Assembly (NCBI GenBank): GCA_026395475.1 | Contig: JAPLYQ010000156.1 | Coordinates: 1 to 6,708 of the forward strand | Origin: Candidatus Roizmanbacteria bacterium | Lineage (GTDB): Bacteria; Patescibacteriota; Microgenomatia; UBA1406; GWC2-37-13 | Length of the DNA: 6,708 bases | Direction: 5' to 3' | Shown: piece after piece, positions 1 to 6,246 of the stretch | How the letters are laid out: every line of letters starts with the position of its first letter | Position numbering within the stretch: the first letter of the stretch is position 1 | Translations under genes and position numbers: made by a program | Notes under the pieces: model-generated | What the model was told of the DNA's origin: nothing | Databases searched by the model: none | Seen by the model: the letters and a program-made list of their open reading frames with translations, nothing else

Positions 1-2391
1 CATCTTCTTCATGAAATCATTGTTCGAGGACTTGCACCAAATATTAAAAGTGCAAAGAACTTCCTTGAACTTCGTGAACCAGTTGTTTATGATATCTTGG
101 AAGAAATAACAAAAGATCATCCAGTGCTCTTAAACCGTGCACCAACATTGCATAAATTGTCAGTACTTGGTTTCTATCCAGTGCTTACTGATTCTTATGT
201 GATTAAGCTTCATCCAGCAGTCTGTGCAGGATACAATGCAGACTTTGATGGAGATGCTATGGGAGTCTTTGTTCCTCTTTCCACAACAGCAATCAATGAG
301 GTTAAAAGTAGAATGATGGCTCATCAAAATCTTTTGAAACCATCTGACGGTACTCCAATCGCACTTCCTATCAAGGAAATGGCTTTGGGTATCTACTATC
401 TTACAACCATCGATGCTCATGCAAATCAGCCAGATGAAGAACTTGCATTATTTTCAAGTGAAAATGAAGCAATTAGTGCGTATCATATTGGAAAAGTAAC
501 TCTGAGAAAACCAGTAATGGTAAGCATCGAGGGAAAAGTTCTTCGAACTTCAGTTGGGCGCATTTTTGTTAACCAACGCCTTCCAAAAGAATTGCGCTAT
601 ATCAATAATGATATCCGAGCAGTTGATATTAAAGATCTTGTCGTCAAGGCAATGAAAATCTTTGATAACAATGAAACAATCGGCGCCCTTATTGATGAAT
701 TGAAAGAGGTAGGATTCTGGGGAGCAACAGTGAGTGGAGGTTTGTCCTCTTCAGTCTTTGACTGTAAGATCATTGATGAAAAAGGAGCTATTGTTGCTGA
801 AACAGAAAAAGAAGTAATGAAAGTAGAAAAGAATTATGAGCAAGGATTCCTTACTCTTGAAGAAAAAAAGAGATATAGTAACAAATTGTGGCTTGCAACA
901 ACAGAAAATCTTGCAAACAAAACATGGGACATATTGGATGAAGAAAATCCAGTAAAAATGATCATTAAGTCAGGAGGAGCTCGTGCTTCAAAAGAACAGC
1001 TCAAACAACTTTCAGCCATGAAAGGACTTGTGGTTGATCCTATGGGAAAGATCATTGAAGTTCCTACAAAATCAAACTATAGAGAAGGTTTATCTATTTT
1101 TGAATATGTCATTTCAGCTCGAGGAGCTCGAAAAGGACTTACTGACTCTGCTCTTAAAACGGCAGATGCAGGATACCTTACACGACGACTCGTTGATGTG
1201 TCACACGACATGATTGTAAGAGAAGAAGATTGTGCAACAAATGAAGGACTTAAAATTACAACTTCTGAAGATCGTGGAGAAAAATTCAAAGCACGTATCA
1301 AAGGTCGATTCTTGCTTGAAGATGCTCTTGATGAGCATAAGAAAGTAGTTTTGACTGCAGGCACATTGCTTGATGAATATAATATCGAAGACCTTGAGAA
1401 GAAAGGTGTCAAAAAAGTTCGAGTCCGTTCCCCACTTCATTGCCATTCCAAATTTGGCGTATGTCAAAAATGTTATGGTATTGATCTATCAGTCGGAAGA
1501 TTGGTAGAAGTTGGAGTCCCAGTTGGAGTTATGGCTGCCCAATCAATTGGAGAGCCTGGAACTCAGCTGACGATGCGTGTTCGACACTTTGGAGGTATTG
1601 TTATCTCAGACGTTACACAAGGATTACCTCGAGTTGAGGAACTCTTTGAAACAAGAACACCAAAAATCGTATCCCCTATCGCAGATATTGATGGAAAAGT
1701 TACTATTCAAGAGGATACAGAACGAGAAACATATACAATTAAAATCATTCCAAATGATACAACTCAAAAAGAAGAAGAGTTTATCGTACCAACAATGCAA
1801 AAATTGAAGGTAAAAGATGGAGATTTGGTTGTAAAAGGAACTCAATTATCCGAAGGATACCTCAATATTCATGATGTCTTGATGGTAAAGGGTCTAAAAG
1901 CAGCACAAATTTACCTTCTAAACGAAGTTCAACAAGTATATGAGTCACAAGGAATTGGTATTCATGACAAGCACTTTGAAGTCATTATCCGAAAGATGAG
2001 TGACAAGGTAACTATTGAAGACGAAGGAGACACATCATTTATTAAGGATGAGGTCGTATCAAAAATCCGATTTGAAGAAGAGAACAAGAAAGCATTAGCA
2101 GTTGGAGGAAAGCCATCCAGCGGAAAAGTGTCTATTCTTGGAATCACAAAAGCAGCTATTTATACCGATTCTTGGTTGTCAGCAGCCTCATTTGAACAGA
2201 CAACATCAGTTCTAAGCAGTGCAGCAATCAAAAATCAAACAGATAACTTGCTCGGACTCAAAGAAAATGTTATAATAGGCAGATTAATTCCTGTTACTAA
2301 GGAACTTATTGATAAATATTACAGCAAATTTGTAAGCTCATATGCCAACAATCAACCAGCTCTTGAAACACAAGAGACAAAAACGAGTTAA
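1..2391 (+). CDS. rpoC: DNA-directed RNA polymerase subunit beta' (5'-truncated by window)
   Basis: This is the C-terminal 796 residues of the largest catalytic subunit of RNA polymerase; the reading frame is open from base 1, so the start lies upstream. Numbering codons from base 1, the landmarks are: HPVLLNRAPTLH near 40-51; the Mg-binding triad in NADFDGD at 79-85; an F-loop-like SGGARAS at 324-330; the bridge helix around 361-397 with GARKGL; zinc-site cysteines at 411, 481, 488 and 491, with the last three spaced as in E. coli (888/895/898); the trigger loop at about 516-550 (AAQSIGEPGTQLTMR onward, ending TQGLPRVEELFE); and the C-terminal GITKA, SAASF and GLKENVIIGRLIP blocks. The large trigger-loop insertion of E. 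coli (SI3) is absent. Residues beside the active site are unusual: DAMGVF instead of the common DQMAVH, and MRVRHFGG instead of MRTFHTGG. The last 32 residues after GRLIP are not conserved, and the end overlaps rpsL by 50 bases. Identification is certain; the effect of the substitutions is unknown. Confidence 0.98.
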   Translation, partial: HLLHEIIVRGLAPNIKSAKNFLELREPVVYDILEEITKDHPVLLNRAPTLHKLSVLGFYPVLTDSYVIKLHPAVCAGYNADFDGDAMGVFVPLSTTAINEVKSRMMAHQNLLKPSDGTPIALPIKEMALGIYYLTTIDAHANQPDEELALFSSENEAISAYHIGKVTLRKPVMVSIEGKVLRTSVGRIFVNQRLPKELRYINNDIRAVDIKDLVVKAMKIFDNNETIGALIDELKEVGFWGATVSGGLSSSVFDCKIIDEKGAIVAETEKEVMKVEKNYEQGFLTLEEKKRYSNKLWLATTENLANKTWDILDEENPVKMIIKSGGARASKEQLKQLSAMKGLVVDPMGKIIEVPTKSNYREGLSIFEYVISARGARKGLTDSALKTADAGYLTRRLVDVSHDMIVREEDCATNEGLKITTSEDRGEKFKARIKGRFLLEDALDEHKKVVLTAGTLLDEYNIEDLEKKGVKKVRVRSPLHCHSKFGVCQKCYGIDLSVGRLVEVGVPVGVMAAQSIGEPGTQLTMRVRHFGGIVISDVTQGLPRVEELFETRTPKIVSPIADIDGKVTIQEDTERETYTIKIIPNDTTQKEEEFIVPTMQKLKVKDGDLVVKGTQLSEGYLNIHDVLMVKGLKAAQIYLLNEVQQVYESQGIGIHDKHFEVIIRKMSDKVTIEDEGDTSFIKDEVVSKIRFEEENKKALAVGGKPSSGKVSILGITKAAIYTDSWLSAASFEQTTSVLSSAAIKNQTDNLLGLKENVIIGRLIPVTKELIDKYYSKFVSSYANNQPALETQETKTS

Positions 2392-2767
2392 AAAGTCACG
2401 TGCAGCAGCACTCAAAACAAGCTTTAACGCCCTTGAGCGAAAGTATGTTGAGACAAACAATCCTCTTAAACGTGGAGTGTGTACTGTTGTTCGAACCATG
2501 ACACCAAAGAAACCAAATTCAGCTCTCCGAAAGGTAGCAAGAGTACGTCTTTCTAACAAGATGGAAGTAACTGCTTATATCCAAGGAGTTGGACACAATT
2601 TAGCTGAACACTCGATCGTACTTGTTCGAGGAGGTAGAGTAAAAGATTTGCCAGGTGTAAAATATCATATAGTGCGAGGAAAATTTGACACTGCAGGTGT
2701 TACCGGTCGCACGACATCTCGTTCCAAATATGGTGCGAAAAAAGCAAAAGTAAAAAAAGCTGAGTAA
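2342..2767 (+). CDS. rpsL: 30S ribosomal protein S12
   Basis: S12 sits at the decoding centre of the small ribosomal subunit and helps control accuracy. The 141-residue protein starts with the family-typical MPTINQL, which fixes the start at 2342 although this lies inside the rpoC reading frame. Other hallmarks are KRGVC at 43-47, PKKPNSALRKVARVRL at 55-70, GHNLAEHS at 84-91, RGGRVKDLPGVKYHIVRG near 96-113, and SRSKYGAKK near the end. K56 and K101 correspond to the E. coli lysines (K43 and K88 counting Met) where streptomycin-resistance mutations occur; both are wild type. D102 matches the aspartate that RimO methylthiolates in some bacteria. Compared with E. coli there are 13 extra residues between about 25 and 41; Bacillus-type S12 carries a similar insertion, so this is not new. 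The tail is lysine-rich. No Shine-Dalgarno sequence is visible. It is followed after 19 bases by rpsG, the usual str order. Confidence 0.98.
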   Translation: MPTINQLLKHKRQKRVKKSRAAALKTSFNALERKYVETNNPLKRGVCTVVRTMTPKKPNSALRKVARVRLSNKMEVTAYIQGVGHNLAEHSIVLVRGGRVKDLPGVKYHIVRGKFDTAGVTGRTTSRSKYGAKKAKVKKAE

Positions 2768-2786
2768 TACATAATTATTAAATCAT

Positions 2787-3260
2787 ATGCCAAGACATTC
2801 ATATAAAAGAACTCAACCAAAAAAGGATCCAGTCTACAATAGTTTTGAAGTTTCAAAACTTATTAACTATCTCATGATTGGAGGAAAAAAGACAACATCA
2901 CAAACTATTGTGTATGGAGTATTAGAACGCTTTAAGAAAGAAAATATGGAACCAGTTGAAACGCTTGAAAAAGCTCTTTCAAATGTTGCTCCAGAACATG
3001 AAGTAAAACCACGCCGATTGGGTGGTGCTTCCTACCTTGTTCCAATTGAAGTACGCAAAGAAAGAAAGCTATTCTTAGGTCTTACTTGGATCGTAGAAGC
3101 AGCTCGTGCAAAATCAAACAAAGAATTCAGAACATTTCAAGAAAAATTGTACACTGAGCTTAAAGATGCTGCCCTAAATCAAGGTCAAGCTGTCACAAAG
3201 CGTGCACAATCAGAAAAACTTGCAGAACAGAATAAGGCTTTCTCGCATTTGAAGTGGTAA
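2787..3260 (+). CDS. rpsG: 30S ribosomal protein S7
   Basis: S7 is a primary binder of the 3' major domain of 16S rRNA and nucleates the head of the small subunit near the E site. The 157-residue product matches the family's common length of about 156. It shows DPVYNS at 14-19, the GGKKT segment at 32-36, the core VKPRRLGGASYLVPIEVR at 73-90, WIVEAAR at 101-107, and the C-terminal KLAEQNKAFSHLKW, equivalent to the MAEANKAFAHYRW ending of E. coli-type S7. The ATG at 2787 is supported by the MPR start and by its place 19 bases after rpsL. The leader (ATAATTATTAAATCAT) has no Shine-Dalgarno sequence. It is probably co-transcribed with rpsL; in E. coli S7 is the translational autoregulator of the str operon, but no such structure can be recognised here. 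Confidence 0.98.
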   Translation: MPRHSYKRTQPKKDPVYNSFEVSKLINYLMIGGKKTTSQTIVYGVLERFKKENMEPVETLEKALSNVAPEHEVKPRRLGGASYLVPIEVRKERKLFLGLTWIVEAARAKSNKEFRTFQEKLYTELKDAALNQGQAVTKRAQSEKLAEQNKAFSHLKW

Positions 3261-3276
3261 GCGGCATGAAGCATAT

Positions 3277-3364
3277 AACAGGTAACATATAACATTTTTG
3301 TGTGTTATGTAGGGACAATTATGTCCATTTTTATGTGTTACATGTTTCGTGTTACATGTTACAT
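3277..3364 (+). repeat. Repeat-filled intergenic region between rpsG and fusA (imperfect inverted repeat plus direct repeats)
   Basis: The gap before fusA is built largely from variants of TGTTA(C)AT and its complement. A 19-base arm at 3277-3295 (AACAGGTAACATATAACAT) is complementary at 15 of 19 positions to 3342-3360 (ATGTTTCGTGTTACATGTT). The 12-mer GTGTTACATGTT occurs twice, at 3335-3346 and 3349-3360, with a further GTTACAT at 3358-3364. TTTTT(G/A)TGTGTTA occurs at 3295-3307 and 3328-3340. A perfect 5-bp hairpin, GGACA-ATTA-TGTCC, lies between the arms at 3313-3326. In RNA this could fold into a large stem with an inner hairpin just ahead of fusA. It may be a degenerate intergenic repeat family, a leader structure or a spacer; the sequence alone does not decide. 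No convincing promoter for fusA was found in it. Confidence 0.7.
3313..3332 (+). terminator. Weak hairpin plus T-run after rpsG (possible attenuator)
   Basis: GGACA (3313-3317), an ATTA loop and TGTCC (3322-3326) form a perfect 5-bp stem, followed after one base by five Ts (3328-3332). The layout resembles an intrinsic terminator, but the stem is short and the T-run is interrupted right after five bases. At best it would give partial termination between rpsG and fusA; it could equally be part of the surrounding repeat. Confidence 0.25.
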
Positions 3365-3381
3365 TAAGTTAAATTAAAACT

Positions 3382-5493
3382 ATGGCTCAACAAGGTGTTG
3401 TTACAAAAAACCGCAACGTCGCATTAGACAAAATTAGAAATATTGGTGTTATTGCCCATATTGACTCCGGGAAAACAACCACAACTGAACGACTTCTTTT
3501 TTATACAGGACGAACCTACAAAATTGGTGATATTGATGATGGAGACACACAGATGGACTGGATGCCTGCAGAACGAGAACGTGGTATCACAATAGTCTCT
3601 GCTGCTACAACCACATTCTGGAAAGAGTTTCGTATTAATATTATTGATACTCCTGGACACGTAGACTTTACTGCTGAAGTAGAACGCTCACTTCGAGTTT
3701 TGGACGGTGGAGTGGTAGTTTTTGATGCAGAAGAAGGTGTGCAAAGTCAATCTGAAACAGTTTGGAGACAAGCTGATAAGTATAAAATCCCACGTATTTG
3801 TTTCATTAATAAAATGGATAAATTAGGTGCGGATTTTGAAGGAACAACTCAAGAAATCACTGATCGACTTGGTGCACATCCTATCATTGTTACCTATCCA
3901 ATTGGAAAAGAACATGAATTTACAGGAGTTATCGATCTTATGATCATGAAAGCCTTCATCTATGATAAAGATGAAAAAGGTGTTGAATATACAACAACTG
4001 ACGTACCAGCTGATCTTCTTGTTAAGGCACAAGAAATGCGTGCAAAAATGGTCGAGCAGATTGCAGAAACCGATGATGCACTCATGGATATGTATCTAAA
4101 TGGAAAAGAGATCTCAATTGAAGAACTTAAAGCAGCACTTCGCCGTGCAGTTATTGCCTACCGAGTAGTCCCAGTATATGCAGGAACATCACTCAGGAAT
4201 AAGGGTGTACAGCCTGTTCTTGATGGTATTGTTGAATACCTTCCTTCCCCAGCCGATCTTAAGGTGGTAAAAGGAATTGATCCTGTAACTGAAGCTCCTA
4301 TAGAAAGAAAACTTATTAATGAAGAAAAGTTTTCCGCACTTGCATTCAAAATTCAACTTGACCCACATGTAGGAAAACTTACCTATACACGCATTTATTC
4401 TGGAACACTTGAATCTGGATCTTATATTTATGATGTAAACAAGGGAAAACGAGAAAGAGTAAGTCGACTTATTCTTATGCATGCTAATAATAGAGAAGAA
4501 ATTGACAAGGCATATGCTGGAGAAATTGTTGCCCTTATTGGACCAAAAGAATTAAAAACAGGAGACACATTAGCAGATGAAGAACATCCAATTTTACTTG
4601 AACAAATAACATTCCCAGAACCAGTTATTTCTCTCGCAATTGAACCAGCAACCAAAGCAGATCAAGAAAAGCTATCTTATACATTACAACGCCTCGCAGA
4701 AGAAGATCCAACATTCAAAGTAAAGGTCAATCATGAAACTGCTCAAACCATCATGTCAGGAATGGGTGAACTTCATTTGGAAGTACTTGTTGACCGTATG
4801 AGAACAGAAATGGGTATGAATGTTAATGTTGGAAAACCACAAGTAGCATATAAAGAAACCATTACAAAAACAGTTGAACACGAAACTAAATATATCAAAC
4901 AAACCGGGGGTCATGGACAATATGGTCACTGTGTTCTCATTCTTGAACCTCTTGCTCGTGGAGAAGGATTTAAGTTTGAAAATAAAATCAAAGGTGGAAC
5001 CATTCCAAGTGAATTTATCCCATCAGTTGAAAAAGGTGTAATCGAAGCAATGGATAAGGGAGTGCTTCTTGGATTCCCAATGACCGATATGAAAGTATCT
5101 CTTATTGATGGAAGTTACCATGATGTTGACTCTTCAGATATCGCATTTAAGGTTGCTGGATCTATGGCACTCGTAGACGGTGCAAAGAAAGCTGGACTTA
5201 CTCTCCTTGAACCAATCATGAAGCTTGAGGTCACTGTTGGTGACGACTTTATGGGTGTTGTCATTGGAGACTTATCCAGTAGAAGAGGAAAAATTTTAGG
5301 GACAGATAAACGTGGTAAATCTACTATTATTCGTGGAAATGCTCCTTTGTCAGAATTATCGGGGTACGTAACTGTCCTTCGATCTCTTACACAAGGACGT
5401 GGAATTTCCTATATAGAGCCATCACACTATGAGGAAGTACCTCAAGGTGTCCTAAAAAATCTCTTGGAAAAAAATAGCTCTACAAAGGCATAA
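3382..5493 (+). CDS. fusA: Elongation factor G
   Basis: EF-G is the GTPase that drives tRNA-mRNA translocation on the ribosome and, with RRF, ribosome recycling. The 703 residues match the usual length (E. coli 704) and all five domains are present. The G domain has P-loop AHIDSGKT at 25-32, switch I with MDWMPAERERGITI at 58-71, DTPGH at 89-93, NKMD at 143-146, and the G5 segment YAGTSLRNKGVQ at 266-277. Domains II-III follow, including EPATKADQEKL near 421-431 and MSGMGELHLEV at 458-468. Domain IV carries GGHGQYGH at 509-516 and SYHDVDSSDIAFK at 578-590; H580 is equivalent to the decoding-centre tip His583 of E. coli. Domain V ends with QGRGISYIEPSHYEEVP. Small departures are Ser29 for the common Ala in the P-loop and His511 for the common Arg in GGRGQYGH. 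The start is set by similarity of the N-terminus (KIRNIGVIAHID); the leader lacks a Shine-Dalgarno. Its place after rpsL-rpsG supports the housekeeping fusA rather than a paralogue. Confidence 0.98.
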   Translation: MAQQGVVTKNRNVALDKIRNIGVIAHIDSGKTTTTERLLFYTGRTYKIGDIDDGDTQMDWMPAERERGITIVSAATTTFWKEFRINIIDTPGHVDFTAEVERSLRVLDGGVVVFDAEEGVQSQSETVWRQADKYKIPRICFINKMDKLGADFEGTTQEITDRLGAHPIIVTYPIGKEHEFTGVIDLMIMKAFIYDKDEKGVEYTTTDVPADLLVKAQEMRAKMVEQIAETDDALMDMYLNGKEISIEELKAALRRAVIAYRVVPVYAGTSLRNKGVQPVLDGIVEYLPSPADLKVVKGIDPVTEAPIERKLINEEKFSALAFKIQLDPHVGKLTYTRIYSGTLESGSYIYDVNKGKRERVSRLILMHANNREEIDKAYAGEIVALIGPKELKTGDTLADEEHPILLEQITFPEPVISLAIEPATKADQEKLSYTLQRLAEEDPTFKVKVNHETAQTIMSGMGELHLEVLVDRMRTEMGMNVNVGKPQVAYKETITKTVEHETKYIKQTGGHGQYGHCVLILEPLARGEGFKFENKIKGGTIPSEFIPSVEKGVIEAMDKGVLLGFPMTDMKVSLIDGSYHDVDSSDIAFKVAGSMALVDGAKKAGLTLLEPIMKLEVTVGDDFMGVVIGDLSSRRGKILGTDKRGKSTIIRGNAPLSELSGYVTVLRSLTQGRGISYIEPSHYEEVPQGVLKNLLEKNSSTKA

Positions 5494-5500
5494 AAAGGCA

Positions 5501-6151
5501 ATGAAAACGCTGATTATTTCCGATGTACATCTTACTCATAGATTTGATGAGAAAAAGTTTATATTTTTAAAATACCTCCTATCTTCTGTAGATCAAGTTA
5601 TTTTAAATGGAGACTTTTGGGATGGATATAGAACCACATTTGATCTATTTCTAAACTCCCAGTGGAATCAATTATTCCCTCTGTTAAGAGCAAAAAAGAC
5701 TGTTTATTTATATGGGAATCATGACCAACAAAAATTTAGTGATAAACGAGTATCACAATTTTCTTTTATACAAAAAGAAAATCATAAAATCAAGACAAAA
5801 GATGTCACATACCATATTGAACATGGACATCTATTGTGTCCTTCTATAGATCTTATCTATCCACTTTCAAAAAAATCTTTATTTTATATTAACTTTTTCT
5901 TTCAAAAGATTGAGCACATCCTTACCATCCTCAGGAGTCCTCACAATATACTTTTAAAACATGAAAATGCAAAAATAAAAAGATGTTTATCTTCTGTCCA
6001 GTTCCCTTACTGGTATATATGTGGTCATACACACTATGCAGAACTTGATATGAAAAATAAATTTGCGAATTCAGGATCTATCCAATTTGGTCAAGCAACA
6101 TATCTTATAATAGACTCTTCTGGAATCTCTCTTCAATCTAATTGGTATTAA
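5501..6151 (+). CDS. Calcineurin-like metallophosphoesterase, LpxH-like
   Basis: This 216-residue protein has the full set of metal-binding motifs of the two-metal phosphoesterase fold: D8-x-H10 (SDVH), D38 (LNGDFWDG), N73 in GNHD at 72-75, H108 in EHGH, and H176/H178 in GHTH at 175-178. Order and spacing resemble UDP-2,3-diacylglucosamine hydrolase LpxH, whose metal ligands in E. coli are D8, H10, D41, N79, H114, H195 and H197. However, LpxH typically has GNRD with a substrate-binding Arg, and this protein has GNHD, so a lipid A role is not supported. Residues about 117-165 form a hydrophobic and basic insertion (IDLIYPLSKKSLFYINFFF) at the place of the LpxH lid, possibly a membrane or lipid contact. 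There is no signal peptide. The gene starts 7 bases after the fusA stop, so it is probably co-transcribed; an AAAAAGG run just before the ATG is too close to be a normal ribosome site. The substrate is unknown; nucleotide, lipid pyrophosphate or phosphoprotein are all possible. Confidence 0.85.
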   Translation: MKTLIISDVHLTHRFDEKKFIFLKYLLSSVDQVILNGDFWDGYRTTFDLFLNSQWNQLFPLLRAKKTVYLYGNHDQQKFSDKRVSQFSFIQKENHKIKTKDVTYHIEHGHLLCPSIDLIYPLSKKSLFYINFFFQKIEHILTILRSPHNILLKHENAKIKRCLSSVQFPYWYICGHTHYAELDMKNKFANSGSIQFGQATYLIIDSSGISLQSNWY

Positions 6152-6161
6152 ATACTGTTCA

Positions 6162-6202
6162 ATAGTAAATAGGTATTGACATGGTGAACATTTGTTTACT
6201 AT
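6162..6202. repeat. 8-bp perfect inverted repeat spanning the LexA-like promoter
   Basis: ATAGTAAA at 6162-6169 is exactly complementary to TTTACTAT at 6195-6202, with a 25-base spacer holding the -35 hexamer. The right arm overlaps the end of the first operator box and the start of the -10. GTTCAAT just upstream at 6157-6163 recurs at 6217-6223. In this AT-rich stretch the match could be chance, or an additional regulatory half-site arrangement. Confidence 0.35.
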
Positions 6203-6205
6203 ACT
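6176..6205 (+). promoter_or_regulatory. Sigma-70-type promoter of the LexA-like gene
   Basis: A perfect -35 hexamer TTGACA (6176-6181) is followed after 18 bases by TATACT (6200-6205), which matches the consensus TATAAT at five of six positions. Transcription would start at about 6211-6213, giving a leader of about 35 bases before the ATG at 6247. It lies directly after the phosphoesterase stop and reads into the repressor gene, separating that gene from the fusA transcription unit. This is the only near-consensus promoter I found in the window. Confidence 0.8.
6184..6199. promoter_or_regulatory. LexA-type operator box 1 (promoter spacer)
   Basis: GTGAAC-ATTT-GTTTAC is an inverted repeat with one mismatched pair. 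Its core GAAC-N4-GTTT fits the SOS box layout known from Gram-positive bacteria (CGAAC-N4-GTTC type). It fills the spacer between the -35 and the -10, where a bound repressor would block RNA polymerase. Being upstream of a LexA-family gene, it is the expected autoregulatory site. Confidence 0.65.
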
Positions 6206-6228
6206 GGTAAACGATTGTTCAATTACCA
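6205..6228. repeat. 24-bp interrupted palindrome TGGTAA-N12-TTACCA in the leader region
   Basis: TGGTAA at 6205-6210 and TTACCA at 6223-6228 are perfectly complementary with a 12-base spacer, centred about 2 bases from the centre of operator box 2. It could be a separate protein-binding site or a small leader hairpin. It lies at the likely transcription start, so the RNA version would probably lack its left arm. Confidence 0.4.
6207..6222. promoter_or_regulatory. LexA-type operator box 2 (transcription start)
   Basis: GTAAAC-GATT-GTTCAA repeats the layout of box 1: an AAC half-site, four bases, and a GTT half-site, with core AAAC-N4-GTTC. Its centre is 23 bases from that of box 1, about two helical turns, so two repressor dimers could sit on nearly the same face. 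It overlaps the predicted start site. It is weaker than box 1: four of six outer pairs match. Confidence 0.5.
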
Positions 6229-6246
6229 AAAATATTTTATATTTCT

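Noticed and set aside
1077..1412. 111-residue open frame on the minus strand inside rpoC
   Set aside because: It lies wholly opposite the conserved bridge-helix and zinc region, its translation is Ser/Arg-rich low-complexity sequence with no known motif, and rpoC constraint explains the open frame.
1577..1807. 76-residue + strand open frame inside rpoC
   Set aside because: It is an alternative frame of the trigger-loop coding region with no recognisable protein and no initiation signal.
2416..2465. 13-residue insertion in S12 compared with E. coli, considered as novel
   Set aside because: Bacillus-type S12 proteins carry a similar insertion at the same place, so it is a known length variant.
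3427..3480. Possibility that fusA is an EF-G paralogue because of Ser29 in AHIDSGKT
   Set aside because: Gene order after rpsL-rpsG and the full set of translocation motifs, including H580 in SYHDVDSSD, point to the housekeeping EF-G; the Ser also occurs in other EF-G proteins such as mitochondrial ones.
4189..4482. 97-residue open frame on the minus strand inside fusA
   Set aside because: It is antisense to EF-G domains G/II and has no motif or start signal; it is a shadow of the real gene.
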